Origin: Rhizophlyctis rosea
Taxonomy: Eukaryota > Chytridiomycota > Chytridiomycetes > Rhizophlyctidales > Rhizophlyctidaceae
Reading direction: 5' to 3'
Length of the DNA stretch: 64,000 bases
Assembly: GCA_027596075.1 (NCBI GenBank)
Contig: JADGJC010000024.1
Coordinates: 138,892-202,891, forward strand
Shown here one piece after another: positions 54,986 to 64,000 of the stretch (positions within the stretch are counted from its first letter, which is position 1; every line of letters starts with the position of its first letter). Position numbers and translations under genes: made by a program. The notes under the pieces are model-generated. The model saw nothing but the letters and a program-made list of their open reading frames with translations, did no database searches and was not told where the DNA came from.

Positions 54986-56020
54986 ATGCACTCGTCCAAC
55001 ATGATCTCGAGATTTCTACCAACCACCCTCCTGCCCCTCACCCTCTTCCTCACCTCCCTCACCACCCCTCTCCTCGCGCAAACCACGTACCCCCTCCCCG
55101 ACACAAACATCACAACATCCCTAACCTCCCTCTGCACCCAAATGCCCGGCATGCCCTCCTGCAGCCTCAAATCCGCCTGCCAATCCTCCCCCACCTCCAT
55201 CCCCTCCCAATACTGCACACCCTTCTCCCTCCTCTCCTCCGCCTGCGCAAAAGACATGCCAACAATGGACGACTGCCGCCAATACAACTCCGTCTGCAAC
55301 TCCACCTCCCCATCCTACGCAACCTGCCAAGCAGCAGCCCTCCCCTCCCTCCCCACAACCGCTCAACTCGCGAAACAGATATACTCCATCTGCACCGAAA
55401 TGTCCATGGACGGCTGCGACAGATGTAAACTCACACCCACATCAACCTACGCAGAATGCGACCTCCTCCAAACCTACTCCTACCTCTGCAAATCCATGCC
55501 CTCCATGTCCCAGTGCGCGCAATACACCTCACTCTGCTCCGCAAACCCAGGCCTAGACCAATACTGCGCCGTATCCGCCACCTCCGACCCCCCCGAAATG
55601 AAAATGTACTTCCACACCGGGATTCGAGATTTCGTCCTCTTCTACGAATGGGTGCCCCGAACAACAGGACACTACGTCGGCGCGTTGATCGGCGCGTTCC
55701 TGTTGGGGTTGATCTATGAGGCGTTCCAGGCTGCGCATTTGCATCTGGAGAGGGTTCGTTCGGCGCCGTCGGATAAGAAGGTGTTGCTTTCGAAGGGATA
55801 TCATGCTACGTCGGCGCTTATTCGGGGTTGTTCGCGTCTCATCTCGGCCACGATCGCGTATCTGATGATGTTGGTCGTAATGACCTACAATGTTGGATTA
55901 TTCTTCGCGACGGTGGTGGGGTTGGGTGTCGGCTCTGCGGCGTTTGGGGAGATTGCGAGGCGGGAAGCTGTGAAGGCTGGGTTGGAGGAGGTGGTTAGGG
56001 AGAATGAGATTTGTTGTTAG
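54986..56020 (+). CDS. Ctr-family copper transporter with Cys/Met-rich ectodomain
   Basis: A single-exon frame of 344 aa starts at ATG 54986. A second Met five codons in is also possible. A signal peptide (residues about 8-31) precedes a roughly 170-residue ectodomain with repeated Cys and Met pairs such as LCTQMPGMPSC, ACAKDMPTMDDC, ICTEMSMDGCDRC and LCKSMPSMSQC. The Ctr domain follows: EMKMYFHTGIRDFVLFYEW with the first helix, then a cytosolic loop. The second helix carries the MMLVVM MxxxM copper-selectivity motif, and the third has GxxxG-type packing (GLGVGSAAFG). The chain ends ENEICC, a possible Cys copper-relay site. Ctr proteins import Cu(I) as trimers at the plasma membrane. The order signal peptide, Cys-rich repeats, Ctr is longer than yeast Ctr2/Ctr3. 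Confidence 0.9.
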   Translation: MHSSNMISRFLPTTLLPLTLFLTSLTTPLLAQTTYPLPDTNITTSLTSLCTQMPGMPSCSLKSACQSSPTSIPSQYCTPFSLLSSACAKDMPTMDDCRQYNSVCNSTSPSYATCQAAALPSLPTTAQLAKQIYSICTEMSMDGCDRCKLTPTSTYAECDLLQTYSYLCKSMPSMSQCAQYTSLCSANPGLDQYCAVSATSDPPEMKMYFHTGIRDFVLFYEWVPRTTGHYVGALIGAFLLGLIYEAFQAAHLHLERVRSAPSDKKVLLSKGYHATSALIRGCSRLISATIAYLMMLVVMTYNVGLFFATVVGLGVGSAAFGEIARREAVKAGLEEVVRENEICC

Positions 56021-56741
56021 GATTATTTTAGGTTTCATATAGTCGGGGGTGAGTGAATTTTTTGGGACTTTTTATCGGCGGGCTGGCACCGCTTCATTCG
56101 GAGGTGTGGAGCTGGTTTCAACCGCTTAATTTCTGTATGTAGTAAAAGGTGGATAGTAATCTTAGAGATTCAAGGAGGTTGGGTTTTTGTAGATTAATGG
56201 TGGGGGGGTAGATGTTAGCTTAGTTAGCATCCTACAAGTTGGCCTGTCCGAATACCTATGCAATATATAACTCATCTGGTTGTTTTGTTACCCTATTCCA
56301 ACGCATGATCTACGTCATCATTTAGCGCATCTTGAGCCACCCATGGCACTTTCAATTTTGGCACATAAAATTCCAGTCGTGGCACTTGCAAAAATGATAG
56401 CGTCCGCCACTTTGCGTCCATCTAAGAGTGCCCGAACCGGAGATTGTGAATCTGTTTGGTAAGCTTAGCCGACCTTCCGAGTTCAACGAGATTAATTGAA
56501 GGCCTGTTCTTGGAATCCTGGGAGTTCTTGAGGTCCTTGAAAGTCCTTGGCGCCCGAAAGGTCGCTTCTCTTGTGTGTTCGATACTAGGAACATGATCAG
56601 TACAGGTGGAAACGGTACAATCATAAGTCACATCACCGTTGCCGAATGACCGGTTCCAACTGACGATCCATCCATCTAAGTACCTACTCTACCAAAACCC
56701 CCCCACTTCTCCAATATGTACAAAATGTCTACACTAATCAT
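56021..56741. other. convergent intergenic, 0.7 kb
   Basis: No supported gene lies between the Ctr and malonyl-CoA decarboxylase 3' ends. Confidence 0.6.
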
Positions 56742-59104
56742 CTACAATTTCGCTACCAATCCCCCCTTACCATCTTCCATCTCCTCCACCGCCCACCGGA
56801 ACGTCTCATGCACAGGCATATGAACCGCAATCTTCCCATCCAAAAGATATCGCTGATTATTGATTTCCACAGCCGGAAGATCGTAGATATAGTTGATCAT
56901 GATACCAAAAGATTGGTTCATTGCCTTGCCGGATGTGTCGCCCATCCAGTTTAGGCGGTACACGCAGGCGCCGTTGCGGATGTGGAAGTTGGCTGTGGGG
57001 GAATAGATGTTAAACATAGGTTATGTGGTTCTGAGTTATGTTCATGCTGGATGTAAACAAACCAACTGGGTCTAGGGCGAAGGATCGCTTTTTTTCGAGT
57101 AGTATGTATCTGCAATATGGGTTGGGATGGTGAGCGAGGGGCATAAATTATCAACACCCGGCGTCCTCACCTTGCACACAATCGCATCATTATAGGCCGA
57201 AGAACCTCTATCAGTGATGGGTCTTTCCACCACTGCTGTGCCAATACATCCTATCTAAGCTGTTAGAAATTATTCGGCGCCCGCGGTGCATTCACGACAA
57301 ACCTTCAGCACAACCACTGCATTCTCACTCCGCCCAACTTTCCTCAAAGCCTCGACCTCTTCCGCCAGTAACAATCCATCCACCGTCCTACTTTGCACAT
57401 TTTCACTGATTACTTGATTGATTTGTGCGATGAGCCACCGCTTGAATCTTGGAACGGGCGACAACGTGCAAAACGTTTGGACAGAAGGGACATGCTGCTG
57501 TATTTCTTTCACGACGCGCTTGATGAGGAAGTTGCCGAGCTCGACTCCCGAGAGTCCTAAGAGTTCGTCAGGATGCATGTACGCGCAACATGTGGACGAT
57601 CCGAATGCGGACTCACACCTTTCTGGGATGACGAGATTGAATAGAATGTCGCGACTTGCGGTTGTGCTCGTTCCGGCGCGGAATCTGCCAATATGGACTA
57701 ACCGATATGCGTCACGGTTCTGCAACGTATGCGTCTATCATCTCAGCCACTTACGCTAATATTGTCGGCTATCCTATCAGTGAGTGCCGTCTATATTGGG
57801 TTTCCAAACTATTGTCAGGAATTTGGGATGGCAAGAAAGCTTGGATTCTCAATTGACGCACATACCTGGACAAACACTAATGGCTCCTGAGGCATTTCTC
57901 GATGGAAGAACGCGTAACATAACCGGCCAGGACCTAGTCGTTGCTTTAGGGCCTGCCACGTCGGAATTGCGTGCACCGCTTCGTAATTCACAATCTAGGA
58001 GCAAACAGAATTGTAAACAAACCGTGCGGTGATCGTCGTTACTTTGTGGGAACCGCCACCTTTTCTAGCAGACTGGCAGAACTATTCCAAGTTATTCGTT
58101 CCAAATCCAAGAAAAGAATGCCAAACCATTGCTGAAGAAGTGATTTCAGAGATTCATTCAGCGTTCGCAAGTAGGGGTCGTTCGACTCTTGAATTCCTTT
58201 CTGGCCAGCATCCATCATAAGTGAGAATGAATGGGCGGGCATGGACAACACAGCAAATCCATCTCACCAACAAATCTGCTCTCAAATTCACCAAAAACTG
58301 CATTCCAAATGGCAAGCCTTTCATGCGTGTGAAAATCTTCTCATAATGCGGTCGAAGAGATGTTCGCAAGATTTGTTCGGTCCGCATGAAGGCGCGGTCG
58401 CCTCTACCCTGAGCTGGAGCATGAGATGTTGATTTGTGTGTGTAGGTATGGAAAATCGCAACATGCACGTACTGCAGACTCTACTTCCAAGTACTGTGCT
58501 GCTGCCTTCGCGACCTCCTCACGATCAACGCCAAATTCTCGTCCAAGAATGCGGAGAAAGTCCATTCGGCCTTTCTGATCATGCAAATTAACCCATGGAC
58601 TGCTCGTGGGTCATGCGCAGCTGCATGCGATCGGCTTACCATATCTAATTGCTCGTAAAATTCCACGCACTGACGAGCCATCAATGACGGTAGTATGTCG
58701 CCTTGCTCACGACCCGCACGTGTCACTTGACTTAGCAGTTTGCGGATATTTCCATCATCGGCCTGTAGAGAGCTTGAACTAGAACCCGTGCGCTCGGTGA
58801 GATTGTTCAGTGCGTGCGCTCCTTTATAGGAGTCTGGGAAAGTTTCAGCGTTTCCGGTAGTAGTGAGTATTTGACGAATGTATTTAGACCCACCGGGCTC
58901 ATGCACAAACTTCATAACGTCGTCCCAATAGTTTCCCACAACAGTGCTCACTAAATGGCGATTCTCGGGCTCGTTCCCGTTTGCAGTCCTGGAACTGTCG
59001 TTGCTCGACGCGTAGCATCGGTAGATGTACCGATAGTGTCTTGCGGGTCTGGGCAATGACCGGCATACAAGAGGGCGCAACGAGGCGGTTGCTGACCCTT
59101 TCAT
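56742..59104 (-). CDS. malonyl-CoA decarboxylase, with predicted mitochondrial and peroxisomal signals
   Basis: About ten exons run from ATG 59104 to stop 56742. The N-terminal 35 residues are Arg/Ser-rich without acids (LRPLVCRSLPRPARHYRYIY), like a mitochondrial presequence. The helical MCD domain follows (ARQCVEFYEQLD, LRILGREFGVDREEV, GLPFGMQFLVNLRADLL). The catalytic half then reads EAVHAIPTWQALKQRLGPGR, TALTDRIADNISSILADSAP, FYSISSSQKGLSGVELGNFL, TFCTLSPVPRFKRWL and FHIRNGACVYRLNWMGD. Two introns around 57.6-57.7 kb were resolved by restoring this conserved order. The chain ends AKL, a PTS1-type signal. The enzyme converts malonyl-CoA to acetyl-CoA and CO2. Dual organellar signals are also known from mammalian MCD. 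Confidence 0.9.
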
Positions 59105-59565
59105 TGGTGGCGGACTGGTAGAAAAGTGCAGACTTCTGTTCTATTCCACTAACCGGCAAAGGTGGGAAACTGTTAGGGATATTGAAAAGCTCGGCGTGAG
59201 AAGCGAACGCGGGCACTTGGAGCGGACTGGTGCATGGTGGAGGTCGCCATCAAGCCAGGGTCCAGCCAGGGTCCAAGCAGGTGCCCTTCTTGCACTTCCA
59301 CCTTTCAAATTTAACCAATCTTGATTAAACCAGACACTTAAGAAAAACCAGCAGACGGTTAGCAACTACTTTGAGTACCGTTGCAACACTCTGGTAAGCA
59401 CCGGTAACCTGATGCAAGCTTGTGCGTCTAGCTTACTCAAAGATTAAACGGCTGAAAACGACAAGGCAGAGAAGAAGCAAGGTACACTGGTCGCAGGTGG
59501 CACTTTCCCACGGCCACAACAGGCGACGTTCCAACTTCCTAATTCGCATCCAATACAACGACCGA
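59105..59565. other. divergent promoter, 0.46 kb
   Basis: It lies between malonyl-CoA decarboxylase (minus) and the F-box/ankyrin gene (plus). No gene is seen. An open frame extends leftward from the F-box start but only to a GTG. Confidence 0.5.
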
Positions 59566-62391
59566 ATGACAACGATGGCCCTTGATCTCCTGCATGCGCA
59601 ACCATACGCACTCCTTCCCGTAGAGATCCTTCATCAAATCGCATATTCCACTGATTACGCCACCGCCCGCAAATGCAAGAACTCTTGCGCCTACCTACGC
59701 AAGTGGATTCGCGAGGGTGAAATCAGGCAGTACTACATCAGCCCGCAGTCGGCGTGGCTTTGGGCATCGTATGTAGGAGAAGTCAGGGACTTGAAATGCA
59801 TCGCCGTTGAGGAAGACGGTTGGCTTTTCTCGGGAAAGGATAGGAGGAAATACGAGATAGCCTTGCTTTTGGCATCTCTGAACAAGGGTACGGAGTTGTG
59901 CGGTGGGCGATATCGAAGGGTGCTGTCGGAAGTGCTACGTTGGGTTGGAGCAAAGATCGATTCATGGGGGCATTGAAGGCGGCGCCGGATGTTTGGCGAT
60001 GGGCGAAGCGTGTAACTTTTTCCATGAATCCCCTGAGAAATGCCATCGATGGCGGGCATTTGGAGACGGTCTCAGCAATCTTCGGAAACGATCCAGTCTT
60101 GGAGCGAATGGGCCTGCAAAGTCAGTTACTCGATGGCGACGCCGACCAAAGGCGTTCTCGAGCTCGTCGCCTTCCAAACAGGGATGACTACGGACCGCTT
60201 TTGAGGGCTATTGAGCGTGGAAACACTGAAATCGTCAGGTACATCCTGAAGAGGGTCCCATCAGTCACCATCGTTACCCTTTGGCTGCTGCGAAGTTGGG
60301 CAACGTTAACCTGGTACGGATCTTCTCGCAATCTGATGAAATCGGGCGGGAAGTATGGGTGAACGCTCTTTTCATTTCCATTGAAAATTGCGATGCATCA
60401 ATGATGGAAGTGGTCTTGGAGGCAATGGGAAAGGACGTGGACGAAAGTCTGTTTCATCGGGCTGTCCGGGAGATGGATTATGACGGGGTGAAATTCCTGA
60501 TCCCACTGATTCAAGATCAGAAGATACTTTCGAGTGGATTCATTGAAGCGGTGCACAGCTTTCGGTTTCGGAGCGCTCACGGGATCATGGTCCACTGGGC
60601 GTCACGTGGGCAAGCTATTCCTATCGACGATCCCGGTCACATCCTTCGATACGCGGCGCTCGAACCTAACCCCTTGCTCTACGCCCTGCTGGAAAAAGGC
60701 ATTCACCCAGATACACCAGCACAAGTCAACGCCTACATCAATCGTCCTCAAGTCATATACAACGACGACGGGCGACGCCATTATCAATATCAGAAACTTC
60801 CAGTCAGCTACTTCGAAGGGACGCCCTTGGCCATTGCTTCCGGCCAAAATCAAGCGGAATGCATCGAAGCCCTCCTGACACACCGCGCAGACGTCAATGC
60901 GGAAGAAGGAATGGCTATCTGCCGTGCCGCCGAATTCAAGTGCGGGGAGGCCGTGGAAGATCTGCTGAGAGCTGGGGCCTCTAAAAACCTCTCGTCTGCA
61001 ATCTTTCTTGCCGCCAGCACTCCCTGCAATGGATCAGACACATACAGCATGCGAAGAACCTTGTCGCTGCTACTCAACACCGAAGCAGATTTGGCTGCAG
61101 CTGTGAAGGAAGCCATCAAGGAGGATGCTATCGTCGCGGTCATGGTGATAGGGTTGGAAATAGCTAGGCACAATTCGCATGTGGAAATGCACCAGGCGGT
61201 GTCTCTGGACATTCCAAACAGGGGTGCCCGGTCACACGTGGCGTTGGATGATCCCGCTAGCATCAGGCGGAATCTCAGAACAAGGGGCAACTGGTCGAAA
61301 AGGAGGGCCTCGCGCATTGCACTGTCAATGTCCGATATGGTTGAGCTACTGGTCACGGCAATCGAGGCAAATCTTCCAGAAATCCTTCACCTGCTCGTGG
61401 ACCATTTCCCCTGTACCGAACCGATCGAAGTCCTGAACCGCAATCCCGCAGTCGTCGAAGCGCTCCGCGACGCTGCTCAGCTTGAACATTATCCAATCGT
61501 CAAAACCGTCTTGATTCTGGAGGATGACCATGATGCCGAGGTTGCTACACGGCTGTTGGTGAACGGAGCGGACATTCGGGATGTTTTGGCGGCGTGCAAT
61601 ACATACAGATGGAAGGGAGAGGAATGTGATTGGGATCGGTGTCTCATTGTGCGGGACGCGCGTGCGGAGATGCGTGATATGAGGGGCAACAGGGACAGCA
61701 ATGAGAGTACAAGCAGCGACAGTAGCAGCTATTACAGAGTTACGGTGGGAGCTACGACGGGGACGAGAGGAGCCGAAGCCCTACCTACAGCGGAAGCTAC
61801 AGCCCGATGTCGGACCGTTTCAGCAGGAGTCGCAGCAGGAGTCCTCGGCGGGGTCCGAGGGTGTGGGACGCTCGCTACCACCCTTTTGACATCGACTACA
61901 ATCAAGGAAGCGATGCGGAGGTCTCCGACTATGGTGGACCGAGCTATCATAACATTTCCGATGGGGAGGGCAGGCGTGGCAGGATGTACCGGTTCGGTGA
62001 GGGCAGGGGACGTTCCCGTCACTCAAACAACAGTGACGACTTGCTGGACTATTCGGACAATGAGGGCGGATCCGGTGCGGGGCACCATGTGGGTGGTCCA
62101 AACACGTATCCTGTCGACGAAGACTTGATTGAGTACGAGCTTGACGCCGACGGCAACTTGCGGAAGTCTGGTATGGGCACTTTGAGAGGGCAAGCGGGTG
62201 GGGTCAAATTCGATGATGACGATGACTTTCACTACGAAAGGTATGTCTGGCACCAAAGTCCATCTTTTGCGACACTCAATGCTCATGGTGCAATTTGCGC
62301 AATAGTGAATGAAGAAGTCTTGGACCTCCCCCAAAAGCTGGAAATGGCAAGGAACTGCGTGTTGGAACGGATCGCCCTTCCAGTTTGTTAG
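59566..62391 (+). CDS. F-box/ankyrin-repeat protein with three frame breaks
   Basis: From ATG 59566 the chain starts with an F-box-like segment (LLPVEILHQIAYSTDYATARKC). A series of ankyrin-type units follows (NPLRNAIDGGHLETVSAIF, GPLLRAIERGNTEIVRYIL, PLAAAKLGNVNLVRIF, GTPLAIASGQNQAECIEALL, VTAIEANLPEILHLLVDHF). The C-terminus is RS/SP- and Asp/Gly-rich (SRSRSRSPRRGPRV...). Continuity is lost three times without splice signals: near 59.89 kb in an AAGGG run, near 60.28 kb and near 61.73 kb. In each case the repeat pattern resumes in another frame within a few codons. These may be draft sequencing errors or real pseudogene lesions. F-box/ankyrin proteins usually present substrates to SCF ubiquitin ligases. 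The target is unknown. A last small intron at 62.24-62.30 kb is possible. Confidence 0.6.
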
Positions 62392-62734
62392 GCAGGGCAA
62401 GACGAAGCGAAAACAAGAAGATTCATTTCAAAAAAAAAAAAAAAAACAGAAAAGAAAAAACATATTGCATGTGTCGTCAAGTGTAGATAGATAATCATCT
62501 CTCAAATATAGCAGATTGCGGTTTTATGTAGCACGTCGTCCAGTCCGGACATCTTCTCGTTAATCACCGAACAGAGTGCTGCATCCAGCTGAAAGTAAGG
62601 GATATCATCTCACAATCCGGACCGATATATATATCTTTTCGATATTATGTGACATATTACAAAGAAGGTAAATGAGACTATGCTGATGAACATGTGTGCC
62701 CAGCTTTTACAGACCCGCTGCATCTGAAACCCCT
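62392..62734. other. convergent intergenic, 0.34 kb
   Basis: It contains a 17-A run at 62430-62446 and AT-rich DNA. No gene is seen. Confidence 0.6.
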
Positions 62735-63284
62735 CTACATCTTGCTCCTTCCAGCCGGCCACCCCTCCTCATCACCGTCGTCCATGATAGCCAATCCGCC
62801 TGGGTGAGGAGATCCAGGAACATCCCAAATCGGGAGGGGCTCCACACCACCCTTTCGCTTTGTAGTGACTTGAGGTGGTCCTTGGGATTGTGGTGCTGCG
62901 TGTGCGGGTTGGGGTTGGGCAGGAATGTCACCGTGTGGGCCCATGGCGTTGGATGTGTTCGGTGTTGTTTCTTCGCCGAGGTAGTTTTTGGCGGGTGATG
63001 GGGCTGCGGGGGGTGGTGCGAGGGGACGGGAGGTTGTTGGGTTTGAGTCTTCGGAGGGCATTGTGGTGGTTAGCTTGTGGGTTTCGGATGGGGAGGATGT
63101 TCTGTTTGGGTTTTGGGGATCTTCGTTAGTTTGGTGGGAAGGGAGTCAGAATGTATGAATGACGCGAGTTCACATACACGCCCAAGATCTTTGCTTCAGC
63201 AGGTCCGACGTCGGCCTTGTCCGGCTTCTCGATGTTGAAGCTGGAGTTGTTGGGCATGTCTGGCTTTTCGATGTTGAAGAACAT
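62735..63284 (-). CDS. small proline-rich protein with duplicated FNIEKPD motif, unknown
   Basis: Two exons (63284-63178 and 63101-62735) join in phase to 157 aa. The first 24 residues contain FNIEKPD twice, 13 residues apart, followed by a short AEAKILGV segment. The rest is disordered and Pro/Ala/Gln-rich, with a TKRKGG basic patch and a conserved-looking LPIWDVPGSPHPGGLAIMDD stretch before the C-terminal GRSKM. No fold or family is recognised. The GTATGT donor and CAG acceptor are canonical, and the phase match supports the model over a start at 63061 in exon 2. Confidence 0.5.
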
Positions 63285-64000
63285 GTTTGCTTTCCTATTG
63301 CTGTGTGGTTATCGGCGATGTCCGAAAGGTTAAGGTGGGAAACTGTGAAATTCTCGCTTGCAATGAGTGAAAAACGTGGGATGCACGGTTTGGGGGGATT
63401 TATTTNNNNNNNNNNTAATTTTCAGGGTCTCCCACTTCTCCTGTTCCTGGCCGCGCAGACGTGAAGGGCGATAAGAGAGATCATTATGATGACGTGTGTG
63501 TCTGATCATTCCTCTCACTGTGGCGTAGCACAGCTCCGATTACGTAATGACATCTTCCTTGGCCACGCAAGACGAACCCTCCCATGGAGACGCGGAGTTT
63601 ATTACTTTCATCATGCATGAACGGCATTAGATATACATGAGCTCCGCTGCTCCGCTCATAGCTTTTCTGTTGATATTGAGGAATCAGACTCAACGCTAAA
63701 ATGTCCATGCTAGCCAAGAACGTGTCGGTTGCCGCTCACGGAATCATCATGTGGGGATTTACATCTTGGCGACGGGTACTGACACGAACGCGGACCATTT
63801 CAAAGGGCCGTTCAGCGTTGTCCCTTGGCACTTTTTCTATTTTTTGGCCCATGTGGGTTGAATCAGATGTGACGTTGTTAAAAATAGGTGATACGAGAAG
63901 GGGCGGGTCCGAGAAACAGGGTCCGAGTGGCGCAGTAGCACCAGCCCTGTAACACACACCGGGGATCCCGAATTTCGGCTGGGTGACTACCGAAGCTCCT
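63285..64000. other. right edge, no gene recognised
   Basis: It includes the promoter of the small proline-rich gene and a 10-N gap. The last 80 bp contain a GGGTGACTACC stretch reminiscent of 5S rRNA 3' halves, but the rest does not fit. Confidence 0.4.
63406..63415. other. assembly gap (10 N)
   Basis: A run of ten N upstream of the small proline-rich gene. Confidence 0.95.

Noticed and set aside
63920..64000. Possible 5S rRNA or tRNA at the right edge (GGGTGACTACC, TGGCGCAGTAG).
   Set aside because: The upstream part has neither a 5S A-box/C-box order nor foldable tRNA arms, and the window ends before a decision is possible.
1..64000. CRISPR arrays, insertion sequences, attachment sites, bacterial operons.
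   Set aside because: No regularly spaced repeats, transposase frames or terminal inverted repeats were seen. The gene structure is eukaryotic throughout.

Overview
The window is nuclear DNA from a fungus. It has compact genes split by many short introns (mostly 50-100 bp, GTRAGT donors), intergenic stretches of 0.3-2 kb, and fungal-type families: an NDR/Cbk1 kinase, an Spc98/GCP3 subunit, a PAS-GATA regulator, a Prm10/ThrE-type membrane protein, a Ctr copper transporter and an OPT transporter. A class C (GABA-B-like) receptor with a bacterial-type solute-binding ectodomain, and a ubiquitin-like/ADP-ribosyltransferase-like fusion, point to an early-diverging, probably zoosporic (chytrid) lineage. 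That placement is inference. Three 10-N gaps and one block resembling a low-quality read tail show this is a draft assembly.

Layout. 1-6.4 kb: a ubiquitin-like/ART-like protein and a cadherin-like (CADG) type I membrane protein, both minus, with a tRNA-like relic between them. 7.4-13.0 kb: one large multi-exon class C GPCR (minus). 14-23.3 kb: a small membrane protein, an NDR kinase whose N-terminus carries a CRIB-like motif, and a PAS-GATA transcription factor (all minus). 23.3-28.0 kb: 4.7 kb without a recognisable gene, partly low complexity. 28-31.4 kb (plus): a SPRY protein, a PARP/ART-like protein and a GFA-family zinc protein. 31.8-40.0 kb: a YSL-like OPT transporter, nicotianamine synthase, an unknown small gene and a ThrE-family exporter. 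41-49.6 kb: a low-complexity RNA-associated-looking protein interrupted by a gap, then gamma-tubulin complex protein 3. 50-56 kb: a divergent Rab/Ras-like GTPase, a tiny membrane protein, a secreted unknown and a Ctr copper transporter. 56.7-63.3 kb: malonyl-CoA decarboxylase, an F-box/ankyrin gene carrying three frame breaks, and a small proline-rich protein.

How genes may work together. The strongest candidate system is metal handling: an OPT transporter of the metal-nicotianamine (YSL-like) type, nicotianamine synthase, and a ThrE-family exporter occupy one 8-kb block, and a Ctr copper transporter with Mac1-like TTTGCTC sites upstream lies 15 kb away. Other notable architectures are the CRIB-NDR kinase, the solute-binding-domain GPCR, the ubiquitin-like/ART fusion and a small GTPase with an altered switch II (G3) motif. 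Exon models were built by eye from splice signals and reading-frame continuity. Where a junction could not be resolved this is stated in the entry.
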